A stretch of 64,000 nt of DNA from Verrucomicrobiota bacterium (lineage in GTDB: Bacteria; Verrucomicrobiota; Verrucomicrobiia; Opitutales; Opitutaceae). The stretch covers positions 248,001 through 312,000 of the forward strand of contig JAEYWP010000030.1 of assembly GCA_023428905.1 (NCBI GenBank), read 5' to 3'. The translations under genes and the position numbers were made by a program. Position 1 is the first letter of the stretch. The number at the start of each line of letters is the position of its first letter. Shown piece after piece: positions 8,509 to 16,294 of this stretch. A model generated the notes under the pieces. The model was given only the letters and a program-made list of their open reading frames with translations. It had not been told where the DNA came from and did not search any database.

Positions 8509-9624
8509 TCAGGCTGCGTAGCCCCAGCGTTCCAAACAGGGAGCCGCCGCGGCGTTGACCCGCGCGCGTGTGGCGTCGTCGAGCGGGGAGAAACGGTTCT
8601 TTTCGTATCCACGGAGTTCGGACACCTGCTGTTCCAGCCGCGGCCGCACGGCGTCGAAATTGCCGAGGCCGAGGGCGTCGTAGGTGCTTTGCACCGTGCC
8701 GACGGGATCGCGTTCGAGGGATTCGAAGGACACTTCGTGGAACTGGCCTGCCGGCACGAGGGGCAGGTCCCGGAAGAAAGCGTCGAAGACGGTGCGGTAG
8801 CGCCCCAGCACTTCCGTCTCCAGCGTCGAGCGGTCGGGCCGTTGGAGGTAGGTGTGCCAGAGCACGGTGTTATAGAAATGGAGCTGACTGCGGTAGACGT
8901 CGTGCGGGTGACGGTGGATGTGGACGAACCGCGCGTTGGGAAAGAGTTCCAGAAGGAGCCGGATGCGCGCGGTGTGCGGAGGGGATTTAAGCAAAAGGGT
9001 GCGCTCCTGCCCGTAGCGAAGGATGAGTTTTCGGCAAAACCACAGCTGTGCGTCCTGCCAGGCCCGGGCGGCCTCCGGCTCGCCGTCGAAGGTGAGGAAA
9101 CGCTCGTAAAAGGCCATGCGGCGGGGGAACGACATGCCCAGATAAAGCGACCGGAGACTGGTCAGGGCGGGGGCGAATTCCTCCTCCTGCGGCGCGGAAA
9201 AGCTGAGCGCCATGTTGTCCATCAGGCGCTTTGGCGGGACCATCCAGGCGAAGCGGCGCGCCCGGGTCTCCTCCGTGGTGAGGAAGGTGGCCGGGTTGAC
9301 CACCTGGTAGGTGTTGGCAAAGGCGAAACGCGAGTCGAGGGCGAGGAGGTTGTGCAGGTGGGTCGTACCGCTGCGCCAGTGGCCGAGGACAAAAACCGGG
9401 GCCTTCTCGATGGAGGTGCCGGCGATGGAGGGTCCGTGGCGCCGCTCTTCACCACGGGCCGACCAGGAGTTGAGAAGGCTGCAGACGGAAATGAAGGCGG
9501 CGCGATGCCAATAGGCCGGTGAGACCTGAAAGCGGTTCTCGCAAAGCAGGCGCCACCAGGCCCCGGCGGTGATCCCGGCGAGGTAGTTGTGGCCGAGGCT
9601 CCAGCGGTGCGGCAATGCGGGCAT
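8509..9624 (-). CDS. PAPS-dependent sulfotransferase
   Basis: A 371-residue sulfotransferase that would transfer sulfate from PAPS to a hydroxyl or amine. The 5'-phosphosulfate loop is FVLGHWRSGTTHLHNLL and the 3'-phosphate-binding segment is FVHIHRHPHDVYRSQ, each in its usual place. SFESLERDPVGTVQSTYDALGL matches the conserved C-terminal helix region. A short N-terminal hydrophobic patch (LAGITAGAWWRLL) could associate with membrane but is not a clear anchor. ATG 9624 is the first plausible start. It is the first gene of a two-gene unit with the P450. Families of this type modify lipids, sterol-like molecules or glycans; the acceptor is unknown. Confidence 0.9.
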   Translation of the reverse strand: MPALPHRWSLGHNYLAGITAGAWWRLLCENRFQVSPAYWHRAAFISVCSLLNSWSARGEERRHGPSIAGTSIEKAPVFVLGHWRSGTTHLHNLLALDSRFAFANTYQVVNPATFLTTEETRARRFAWMVPPKRLMDNMALSFSAPQEEEFAPALTSLRSLYLGMSFPRRMAFYERFLTFDGEPEAARAWQDAQLWFCRKLILRYGQERTLLLKSPPHTARIRLLLELFPNARFVHIHRHPHDVYRSQLHFYNTVLWHTYLQRPDRSTLETEVLGRYRTVFDAFFRDLPLVPAGQFHEVSFESLERDPVGTVQSTYDALGLGNFDAVRPRLEQQVSELRGYEKNRFSPLDDATRARVNAAAAPCLERWGYAA

Positions 9625-9705
9625 GCCGCTGGAGTAGCAGCCGGGCGTCGGCCGGCGAGTGAGAAAGCGCCGCTTGGGCCGATCGGCCCATTCCTGAGGC
9701 GCGGG

Positions 9706-10200
9706 TCAGGCGTAGTACTCCGGTGAGTACGTGTAATTGAGGCCAAAGGATTCCGCGGCCCGTTTTTTCATATCCTCGGCACTGATCTCCTCCACGCGCT
9801 GGGCGAGCATCCATTTGTGGCCAAAGGGATCCTGGATTTTGCCGCACAGATCGCCGTAAAACTGCTTCTCGAGGGGCATGATCACTTTGCCACCGGCCTC
9901 GACTGCGCGTTGGAAGGCGGCGGTGGCGTCTTCCACATAAATCATCAGCTGCGTTGCGGTCCCTCCGACGGAATCCGGGCCGAGCGCGCCCCATTCCGGA
10001 TATTCATCGCTCACCATGATTCGCGAATCGCCGATCTGGAGCTCGGCGTGGCCCACCTTGCCGGCGGCGTCCGCCATCCGGCAGAGTTCGCGCGCACCGA
10101 AGGCGGCGGTGTAAAAGGAGATCGCTTGTGCGGCTCCCTTGATCGTGAGGTAGGGGGTGAGGCTGTGGTAGCCGGACGGACGAGGGGAAGGATGGCTCAT
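9706..10200 (-). CDS. VOC-superfamily (PhnB/glyoxalase-like) protein
   Basis: A 164-residue cytosolic protein of the vicinal-oxygen-chelate fold. TPYLTIKGAAQAISFYTAAFGARELCRM is split over the first module, and GKIQDPFGHKWMLA closes the second, the typical PhnB-like ending. The C-terminal tail AAESFGLNYTYSPEYYA extends beyond the core fold. The frame is open further upstream, but ATG 10200 begins just before the first strand, and the upstream part has coding character unlike the family. It is related to the protein at 3936-4373 yet differs throughout, so they are not a recent duplication. Reaction unknown. Confidence 0.82.
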   Translation of the reverse strand: MSHPSPRPSGYHSLTPYLTIKGAAQAISFYTAAFGARELCRMADAAGKVGHAELQIGDSRIMVSDEYPEWGALGPDSVGGTATQLMIYVEDATAAFQRAVEAGGKVIMPLEKQFYGDLCGKIQDPFGHKWMLAQRVEEISAEDMKKRAAESFGLNYTYSPEYYA

Positions 10201-10393
10201 GGGGATTGGGCGGAAGGTGAAGGCGAGGGCGGAAAACCGCCTGATTGAGTCGCGCGGCGGGAAAGGTGTTCCATGGGAACCGCTCGCGTGACGAACAGGA
10301 AAAACGTGGGCGCGGGCGGCGCTGGTCCCAAATTTGCTGTTGCGGCACCGTGCGAGCAGTTGAAAATGCTCAGGCCGAAACACATCGGACTGA

Positions 10394-10398
10394 GGAGG
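10394..10398 (+). promoter_or_regulatory. strong ribosome-binding site
   Basis: GGAGG lies 8 bases before ATG 10407. It decides the start of the following gene, whose frame is open about 160 bases further upstream. It is one of few clear Shine-Dalgarno sites in the window and suggests high expression. Confidence 0.8.
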
Positions 10399-10406
10399 AT
10401 AACTAC

Positions 10407-10856
10407 ATGAAAAAGACGACCAAGACGGAGGCGGCCAAAGCCGCCAAGCCAACTACCCCCGCGAAGCCGGCGCCCTCACCGGCAAAAAAACCAAAAACTG
10501 CGGCAGCGCGCAAACCGGCCGCGGTGGCACCTGCCCCGGCGGTTCGGGACGATAGCGGCCTCATCACCCCGGTGGTTGTCAGCTCCGTGACGGCGCTGCC
10601 TGTTCCGACCACCATCGTTGCGCAGATCGATGTCGGCTTTGGCAACACCCTCTACATTCGCGGCGATGGTCCGGGCCTGAGCTGGGAGAAGGGCACGACG
10701 ATGGATTGCGTGGCCGACGACAAGTGGTCGATCTCGCTCTCGGAGACGGCCAAACCGGTCGTTTTCAAACTGCTGATCAACGACCTCACCTGGTGCACCG
10801 GCGATGACTACATTGCGCAGCCCGGATCGACGGTCGCCGTGACGCCGGTGTTCTGA
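10407..10856 (+). CDS. Lys/Ala/Pro-rich protein with starch-binding-like (CBM20/48-type) domain
   Basis: A 149-residue protein in two parts. Residues 1-50 are a low-complexity, strongly basic tail of Lys, Ala and Pro, like the tails of histone-like or phasin-like proteins. Residues 65-149 look like a small immunoglobulin-type carbohydrate-binding fold: TLYIRGDGPGLSWEKGTTM, then VFKLLINDLTWCTGDDYI. The Gly-Pro-Gly-Leu-Ser-Trp segment is characteristic of glycogen/starch-binding modules. There is no signal peptide, so it should stay in the cytoplasm, where glycogen (see glgP at 30124) is a possible ligand. The strong ribosome-binding site suggests an abundant protein. Role unknown; the domain call is by pattern. 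Confidence 0.65.
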   Translation: MKKTTKTEAAKAAKPTTPAKPAPSPAKKPKTAAARKPAAVAPAPAVRDDSGLITPVVVSSVTALPVPTTIVAQIDVGFGNTLYIRGDGPGLSWEKGTTMDCVADDKWSISLSETAKPVVFKLLINDLTWCTGDDYIAQPGSTVAVTPVF

Positions 10857-10896
10857 GGCGCAGCGCACTTGGCGCAGCGTCTCTGCCGCCAGTCGA

Positions 10897-11556
10897 TCAG
10901 ACCAGACGGCTGGTCTGCTGGTCGGTGTTGTCCGGATTTAACTCCGCCAGCTGAGCCCGCATCTGTTCGGTCGCGTTGTCGCGATCGTGCAGCGTGGCTG
11001 GGTCTACCTGCTGGCAGTAGACGCGCACCCGCGAGAAGGGAAAAGGAAGGTAGAAACGGTCCCAGCTCCGGAGCCGCCATGCCCGCTCGTAGGCGCCGCC
11101 CAGGAGGAGGATCGGCGTACGCGTCCGACGGGCCACGATGGTGGCACCGGCCTTGAAATCGTAAAGAGGTCCGCGCGGTCCGTCTGGCGTGATGCCGATG
11201 TCGTTTCCCGCCCGAACCACGTCGACCAGGGCAGACACGGCCTCACGCCCGAGTCGGCTGCTGGAGCCTCGCACGGTGCGTATGCCGACGAGGGAGAAGA
11301 ACGCCGCAAGCCAGGCGCCGTCCTTGCTTGCGCTGACCAAGCCGTAGATCGCCCGCTGCTGCCGGTAGCGCCGGAAGATTTCGGAGGCGAGGAAGAGGCG
11401 ATTGTGCCAGAGTACAAAAGCGACGGGTTCGTCGACCTTGCGCAGCCACGCTTCCGTTTCCGGTGAGGTGGAGAAGCGCAGCGAAGCGCCCCAGAGGCGC
11501 AGTGTCCAGCCGAGCGGGGCGAGGAGGGCCCGGCGCCAACCCGTGATCTCATTCAC
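10897..11556 (-). CDS. DUF374-type lysophospholipid acyltransferase-like protein
   Basis: A protein of about 219 residues related to the DUF374 family, which belongs to the LpxL/lysophospholipid acyltransferase superfamily acting on lipid A or phospholipids at the inner membrane. The conserved blocks are FVLWHNRLFLASEI (His and Asn of the active site), GLVSASKDGAWLA, TVRGSSSR and GITPDGPRGPLYDFKAG. An N-terminal hydrophobic stretch (ALLAPLGWTLRLWGASL) may anchor it. The frame remains open to 11811, but that part is the antisense of tRNA-Arg and its flank. I therefore take GTG 11556, just upstream of the hydrophobic stretch; the exact start is uncertain. It is convergent with the glycan-binding-like gene. 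Confidence 0.82.
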   Translation of the reverse strand: MNEITGWRRALLAPLGWTLRLWGASLRFSTSPETEAWLRKVDEPVAFVLWHNRLFLASEIFRRYRQQRAIYGLVSASKDGAWLAAFFSLVGIRTVRGSSSRLGREAVSALVDVVRAGNDIGITPDGPRGPLYDFKAGATIVARRTRTPILLLGGAYERAWRLRSWDRFYLPFPFSRVRVYCQQVDPATLHDRDNATEQMRAQLAELNPDNTDQQTSRLV

Positions 11557-11585
11557 GGTTGGGGTGGAGGTGGCTTCGGCTGGAC

Positions 11586-11611
11586 GGGACGGATTCAAGC
11601 CGTCCCTTTTT
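11586..11611 (+). terminator. hairpin with T-run upstream of the acyltransferase gene
   Basis: A 7-bp stem (GGGACGG/CCGTCCC) with a 7-base loop is followed on the plus strand by TTTTT, the form of an intrinsic terminator. No plus-strand gene lies upstream within the gap. On the minus strand it lies 30 bases before the acyltransferase start and could be a 5' leader hairpin or a repeat unit. Confidence 0.45.
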
Positions 11612-11733
11612 CCCGATTCCCACCCCGCCGCCAAGCCTCGACTGTTGCGCCCGCGGGGCGCCCACGACCGCGTCGGCAAAAACGGCTTGCTGCCCGCGTC
11701 CTTCCCACCGAAAACCGCCCCAGGCATACGCCT

Positions 11734-11810
11734 GCGGTGGTAGCTCAGCCGGACAGAGCAACGGTTTTCTAAACCGTCGGTCGCGAGTTCGAGTCTCGCC
11801 CACCGCGCCA
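11734..11810 (+). tRNA. tRNA-Arg (anticodon TCT)
   Basis: A 77-base cloverleaf with acceptor GCGGTGG/CCACCGC, discriminator G and encoded CCA. The D-arm is GCTCAGCCGGACAGAGC. The anticodon stem ACGGT/ACCGT holds loop TTTCTAA, giving anticodon TCT. The T-arm is GCGAG-TTCGAGT-CTCGC. It reads AGA codons. No T-rich terminator follows; instead there is a copy of its own 3' end (11885-11920). Confidence 0.96.
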
Positions 11811-11920
11811 CTTCGTGCCGCGCCGTGCGACCCTCGACCTCGCGACTGCGCGAGTGTCAAGCCAGCCCGGCAGGCCGGGCTAGACGAGTCTCGCCCACCG
11901 CGCCACTTCGTGCCGCGCCG
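11790..11920 (+). repeat. tRNA-Arg 3'-end duplication with inverted T-arm
   Basis: A perfect 36-base direct repeat covers the T-loop, acceptor 3' strand, CCA and 15 bases beyond (11790-11825), and recurs at 11885-11920. Between them, 11827-11846 is an inverted copy of the T-arm (17 of 20 bases match the complement of 11780-11799). Two further hairpins follow: CTCGCG/CGCGAG at 11839-11854 and AGCCCGGC/GCCGGGCT at 11864-11881. The same plan occurs after tRNA-Asp. Confidence 0.85.
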
Positions 11921-11951
11921 CGCGGGTCTCACCGACTTTTCACGCGTGGGG

Positions 11952-12842
11952 TTAACTCGCGAAGAGGAGTCGGGCGCCCTCCGTGATGGTTGTCACCGCG
12001 GGGTGGGTGATCCTGCGCTCGGCGGTGATCGCGTAAAAGTGGTCGCGACACTGTTCGGTCGTTCCGATCACCTGGAGCCCATAGCGGGTGGTGGCCTCAG
12101 CCGCCACCACTGACGGTACCACGACGAAGCCCTTTCCTTCAGCCGCCACGACCTTCATCAGGGCGGCGTCCTCAAAGTCGGCCACCACCTTCGGGCGGAC
12201 ACCAATGCGCTGGAACCATTTCTCCAGGGATCTTCGGAATGAGGTGGTTTCCGCCGGCAGGAGGGCGGGGGCGAGGTGGAGCGACTTGGGAAAACCGCGG
12301 CGCAGCTTCCGGGCCAGCTGACGCGCCGCACAGAAGGTCGCGCCCGAATCCCCGAGAGGGTGGTTAAACACGCGGCTCTGCTGGGCGCTGGAGGCCGGCT
12401 CATCCGACAGCACGATGTCGAGCCGGTGGGCCGCGAGCTGCGGGAGCAGGTCCTCCACCTTGCCCTCGCGGCAGATCACGTGGACCGGCTGCGCCATGGC
12501 GAAGACCGGTTTCAGGATTTCGTTCGTCACCAGCTTGGGCAGGGCGTCCGCCACCCCGACGTGCAGGCGGATCCCCCGCGTGGTGGGGTTCTGCCGGATC
12601 GCGTTGGTCAGCTCCCGGCCCAGGTTGAAGATCTCGTCGGCGTAACGCAGCGCGATTTGTCCTGCATCCGTCAATACGTTGGCCCGGCCCTGGCGGCGAA
12701 AGAGGCGCTCGCCGAGCGCCTCCTCCAGCTCCCGGATCTGCGCGGAGATGGAGGGCTGCGAGACATGCAGCTTTTCCGAGGCGCGGCGGAGGCCGCCCTC
12801 GCGCGCCACCATCCAGAAGTAACGCAGGTGATGGTAATTCAT
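11952..12842 (-). CDS. LysR-family transcriptional regulator, NhaR-like
   Basis: A 296-residue LysR-type regulator. The N-terminal winged helix-turn-helix is NYHHLRYFWMVAREGGLRRA then SEKLHVSQPSISAQIRELEE, a pattern close to NhaR. The effector domain spans about residues 90-290. I chose ATG 12842 (MNYHHL) over a GTG three codons upstream because family members begin there. It is divergent from the TerC-family gene, with a 151-base shared control region, so it probably regulates terC and itself. NhaR of E. coli responds to sodium and pH, and the TerC relative Alx is alkali-inducible, so an ion or pH signal is a reasonable guess. No clear LysR box could be assigned. Confidence 0.88.
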   Translation of the reverse strand: MNYHHLRYFWMVAREGGLRRASEKLHVSQPSISAQIRELEEALGERLFRRQGRANVLTDAGQIALRYADEIFNLGRELTNAIRQNPTTRGIRLHVGVADALPKLVTNEILKPVFAMAQPVHVICREGKVEDLLPQLAAHRLDIVLSDEPASSAQQSRVFNHPLGDSGATFCAARQLARKLRRGFPKSLHLAPALLPAETTSFRRSLEKWFQRIGVRPKVVADFEDAALMKVVAAEGKGFVVVPSVVAAEATTRYGLQVIGTTEQCRDHFYAITAERRITHPAVTTITEGARLLFAS

Positions 12843-12993
12843 CCAGTCCACCGGATTCTTCGATTAAACCTAAGTAACGCTGTCAAACCTCATATTGGAC
12901 GGAACGGGCCCGGGCGCTTAGGATGGCGTCGTGCTGCGACCGGCCGTTACCGGCGCAGTTTTCCAATTCCATGACCAACGTCTCTTGTAAGAC

Positions 12994-14043
12994 ATGATCA
13001 CCTACAGTCTCTTTCCCTTCGCCGAGTACTGGTGGTTTTATGCGCTCTTTATGCTAGGGGTCCTCGGGCTGCTCGCCCTCGACCTGGGCGTGTTCCACCG
13101 CCAGGCCCATGAGGTCCGACCGAAGGAGGCGCTCGGCTGGAGCATCTTCTGGGTCTCCCTGGCCATGGTCTTCTGTTTCGGATTCTGGAAGTATGCCCAG
13201 TGGAAACTTCCCCAGGACCCGCGCCTGCTCGCGGCGGGGATGACCCCGGAGCAGGGCCTCGCCCTCGCCAACCAGACCGCCCTGGAGTTCCTGACCGGCT
13301 TCGTGGTCGAGAAGTCCCTCTCGATCGACAACGTCTTCGTCTTCGTCGTGGTCTTCTCCTACTTCGCCATCCCGGCCAAGTACCAGCACCGCGTCCTTTT
13401 CTACGGCATCCTGGGGGCCCTCGTCTTCCGCGCCATCTTCATCTCGGTGGGCGCCGCGTTGATGCAGTTCCACTGGGTCATCTGGGTCTTTGGCGGCTTC
13501 CTCATCCTCACCGGGATCAAGATCCTCTTTGCCCCGGAAAAGCCGATCGAGCCGGACAAGAATCCGGTGATCCGGTTGCTCAAGCGCGTGCTGCCGGTGA
13601 CGCCGCAACTCCAGGGGGACAAGTTCCTCCTCAAATTGCAGGGAGTCTGGCACGCGACGCCGCTGTTTGTCGCCCTGGTCTTCATCGAACTCTCCGACAT
13701 CGTCTTTGCGGTCGATTCGGTGCCGGCGATCTTCGCCATCACCAAGGAGCCTTTGATCGTCTTCACCTCCAATGTATTCGCCATCCTGGGACTGCGCGCC
13801 CTCTTCTTCCTGCTCGCCGGGGTGATGCACCGGTTCTGGGCTCTGAAATACGGGCTCGGCGTCATCCTGGTCTTCGTCGGCCTGAAGATGGTGTGGCTGA
13901 ACGAGGCGTTTGGCGGGAAGTTCCCGGTTACCTGGTCACTCGGAATCATCGGCGGACTCCTCGCGCTCTCGGTCGTGATTTCCTTCCTCTTCCCGAGGGC
14001 GGCGACCCACCTTCCCAGCCCAATCGAAAAACCACTCTCATGA
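12994..14043 (+). CDS. TerC/Alx-family integral membrane protein
   Basis: A 349-residue membrane protein of the TerC family, which includes Alx and is linked to manganese or calcium export and protein metalation. About nine transmembrane segments are visible. The family's metal-site segments are FLTGFVVEKSLSIDNVFVF and FIELSDIVFAVDSVPAIFAIT, each with acidic residues inside a helix. A long hydrophilic loop (about residues 180-215) separates the two halves. The stop overlaps the start of the following DUF1232 gene by four bases, implying translational coupling. It is divergent from the NhaR-like regulator. I looked for a yybP-ykoY manganese riboswitch in the leader and did not recognise one. 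Confidence 0.92.
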   Translation: MITYSLFPFAEYWWFYALFMLGVLGLLALDLGVFHRQAHEVRPKEALGWSIFWVSLAMVFCFGFWKYAQWKLPQDPRLLAAGMTPEQGLALANQTALEFLTGFVVEKSLSIDNVFVFVVVFSYFAIPAKYQHRVLFYGILGALVFRAIFISVGAALMQFHWVIWVFGGFLILTGIKILFAPEKPIEPDKNPVIRLLKRVLPVTPQLQGDKFLLKLQGVWHATPLFVALVFIELSDIVFAVDSVPAIFAITKEPLIVFTSNVFAILGLRALFFLLAGVMHRFWALKYGLGVILVFVGLKMVWLNEAFGGKFPVTWSLGIIGGLLALSVVISFLFPRAATHLPSPIEKPLS

Positions 14044-14492
14044 GAACACAGCCTCCTGCCATCCCTGAAGCCCTCAACCGCCACCTCGCCGCTTCCAGCG
14101 GAGACGAGATCTCCAACCTCGCCCTCTATGTGGAGCGCGGTGGGAGCCTCGTGACCGCCCAGGCGATGGCGGCGATGCGCGGCATGCTGGGTGCGCTCCG
14201 CGAGAAGACCCGCGCGATCCACGATTCGGAGCGCCTGCGCTCCCGCCTGGAAACGTTCACGGTTTATTTCGAGGAAACCCTGGGCGACGCCCAGGCACCC
14301 ACGGAGACGCGGCGCGAGGTCGCCTTCGCCCTTTTTTATGTGCTCAAGGGCTACGATCGCATCCCGGACTCAATTCCAGAGATCGGCCTTCTGGATGATG
14401 CGCTCGTGGTCGATTCGGTGCTCCACCGGCATGTGACCGCGCTCAAGGCCCATTGGCAGCGGCGGAAGCGCGTCTGGCCGGAAACGCTGTGA
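14040..14492 (+). CDS. DUF1232 (YkvA-like) protein
   Basis: A 150-residue protein whose C-terminal half carries the DUF1232 signature: FALFYVLKGYDRIPDSIPEI then GLLDDALVVDSVL. In this family the segment is a short hydrophobic hairpin with a PD.IP motif, often membrane-associated. The N-terminal ~85 residues are helical and specific to this protein. Its ATG overlaps the terC stop (ATGA), so the two are translated together, and a role in the same ion-related process is likely though the family has no defined function. Confidence 0.85.
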   Translation: MRTQPPAIPEALNRHLAASSGDEISNLALYVERGGSLVTAQAMAAMRGMLGALREKTRAIHDSERLRSRLETFTVYFEETLGDAQAPTETRREVAFALFYVLKGYDRIPDSIPEIGLLDDALVVDSVLHRHVTALKAHWQRRKRVWPETL

Positions 14493-14668
14493 CCCACGCC
14501 GGCGCCCGGAGTGACCAGGAGCGGGGGGCGGTGGGCGCGCGTCTCATACGCGTTTCCAAACGCTCTTTCTCTGGCCCCCGGGCTTGATCGACCGCCGACG
14601 AGGCATAAGGCGGCGTACTGCTGCCGGGTGGGCTTGCAAGTGCACCGCCCCCTGCTTCGTTGGCCGCC

Positions 14669-16216
14669 ATGGAGCAAACGCCCGCAGCGCCGAGAAGAAC
14701 CTGGTTTTCCCGATTTCTGCAGGGCGTGGAGTCGGTGGGGAATGCGCTTCCTCAGCCCGCGTCTCTCTTTGCTCTCCTCGCGGTCGGCATCGTCGGCGTT
14801 TCCGCCTGGGCGGCCTCCGCTGGGCTTTCGGTGACACACCCCGCGACGGGCCAGTCGATCGCGGCCGTGAGCCTCTTCAACCTCGACGGCTTCCGGCGGA
14901 TCGTCACCCACCTCCTGCCGAACTTCGTGGATTTCCCGCCTCTTGGGGTGGTCGTGGTCTGCCTCCTCGGCATCGCCGTGGCGGAACACACCGGCCTCCT
15001 CGGCGCGGGCGTGCGCCTGCTGGTTCTGGCCGCCCCGCGGCGCCTGATCACGCCGATGGTCGTGTTCGCCGGCATCATGTCCAATGTGGGCGGGGATGTT
15101 GGATACGTTCTCCTCATCCCGCTCGCCGCGGCCATCTTCCACGCGGTGGGGCGGCACCCCGCCGCCGGTCTTGCCGCTGCGTTCGCCGGTGTTTCGGGCG
15201 GTTTCAGCGCCAACCTCTTTGTCGGGACCATCGATGTGCTGCTTGCGGGGTTGACCCAGAGCGCGGCCGCAATCGTCACTCCTGGATACAAAGTCACGGG
15301 GCTCGCCAATTATTATTTCATGGTGGCCTCGACCTTCGTGCTCACGGCCGCGGGCACCTGGGTGACCCACCGGGTGGTCGAGCCTCGGCTGGGCGCGTAC
15401 ACGGGGCCGGCGGCGGCGGAGCCCCTCGTCCCGCTTTCGGCGGAGGAGAAACGTGGCTTGTGGTGCGCTGCCGGTTTCAGCGTCGTCATGGCCGGAGTGA
15501 TACTGGCGGGAGTCGTGCCCCAGGGCGGGTTCCTGCGCGACCCGGCGCATCCAGATTCGCTCCTCCGGTCCCTCCTGCTCACCCATCTCGTTCCCTTCAT
15601 CTTCGCGGCCGGGCTTGGGGTGGGCCTGGCTTACGGCTTGGGCGCTGGCACAGTGCGGTCGGATCGTCCGGTGGTAAAGGGAATGGAGCGTTCGATGAGC
15701 ACCCTCGGCTCCTATCTGGTCCTGGCATTCTTCGCCGCGCAGTTCATCGCGTTTTTTAACTGGACCAACCTCGGGCTGATCATCGCGGTCAAGGGCGCCG
15801 GCGTGATCACGTCGTTGGGACTCGAATCGATGCCGATTCCACTGATGCTCGCGGTGGTCCTGTTTTCTTCCGTAATCAACCTCGCCATCGGCAGTGCCTC
15901 GGCGAAGTGGGCCCTCCTCGCCCCCGTGTTTGTCCCCATGTTCATGCTGCTAGGCTACACGCCGGAGCTGGTCCAGGCGGCGTACCGGGTGGGCGACAGT
16001 TGCACCAACGTGATCACCCCGCTCATGGGGTATTTCCCCCTCATCCTCAGTTTTGTGCACCGCTACATTCCCAGCGCGGGGATCGGCACGATGATCGCGA
16101 CGATGCTGCCTTATTCGATCGCATTCGTCCTCGTCTGGGCGGTGCTGTTGGTGCTTTGGCTCCTCGCCGGCATCCCGGTCGGGGTGGACGCCCCACTCAC
16201 GCTGCCGTCGTCCTGA
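14669..16216 (+). CDS. AbgT-family transporter (p-aminobenzoyl-glutamate type)
   Basis: A polytopic membrane protein of about 515 residues from the AbgT family, whose members move p-aminobenzoyl-glutamate or act as antimetabolite (sulfonamide) efflux pumps. Characteristic stretches are FLQGVESVGNALPQPASLFA at the N-terminus, VVVCLLGIAVAEHTGLLGAG, MSNVGGDVGYVLLIPLAAAI, SGGFSANLFVGTIDVLLAGL and YRVGDSCTNVITPLMGYFPLI. The family's split helices (hairpins) lie in the last two. ATG 14669 fits better than TTG 14660. It stands alone; nothing nearby makes or breaks folate precursors, so import versus efflux cannot be decided. Confidence 0.9.
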   Translation: MEQTPAAPRRTWFSRFLQGVESVGNALPQPASLFALLAVGIVGVSAWAASAGLSVTHPATGQSIAAVSLFNLDGFRRIVTHLLPNFVDFPPLGVVVVCLLGIAVAEHTGLLGAGVRLLVLAAPRRLITPMVVFAGIMSNVGGDVGYVLLIPLAAAIFHAVGRHPAAGLAAAFAGVSGGFSANLFVGTIDVLLAGLTQSAAAIVTPGYKVTGLANYYFMVASTFVLTAAGTWVTHRVVEPRLGAYTGPAAAEPLVPLSAEEKRGLWCAAGFSVVMAGVILAGVVPQGGFLRDPAHPDSLLRSLLLTHLVPFIFAAGLGVGLAYGLGAGTVRSDRPVVKGMERSMSTLGSYLVLAFFAAQFIAFFNWTNLGLIIAVKGAGVITSLGLESMPIPLMLAVVLFSSVINLAIGSASAKWALLAPVFVPMFMLLGYTPELVQAAYRVGDSCTNVITPLMGYFPLILSFVHRYIPSAGIGTMIATMLPYSIAFVLVWAVLLVLWLLAGIPVGVDAPLTLPSS

Positions 16217-16294
16217 CGCGAACGGTGTCGCGCGCACCCCGTTCGGTGCGTCCGTTCGCTTGACCCCGCCTGGGATTTCGAAAGCCTCCTCGCA

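Noticed and set aside
7855..9522. A 555-codon open frame antisense to the P450 and sulfotransferase genes.
   Set aside because: Both genes on the other strand have complete catalytic motifs; the antisense product has none.
11557..11811. N-terminal extension of the acyltransferase frame across tRNA-Arg.
   Set aside because: The extension is the antisense of the tRNA and flanks; the family fold begins near 11556.
12843..12993. Possible manganese riboswitch before the TerC-family gene.
   Set aside because: I looked for the yybP-ykoY core and did not find it; only a divergent promoter region is likely.
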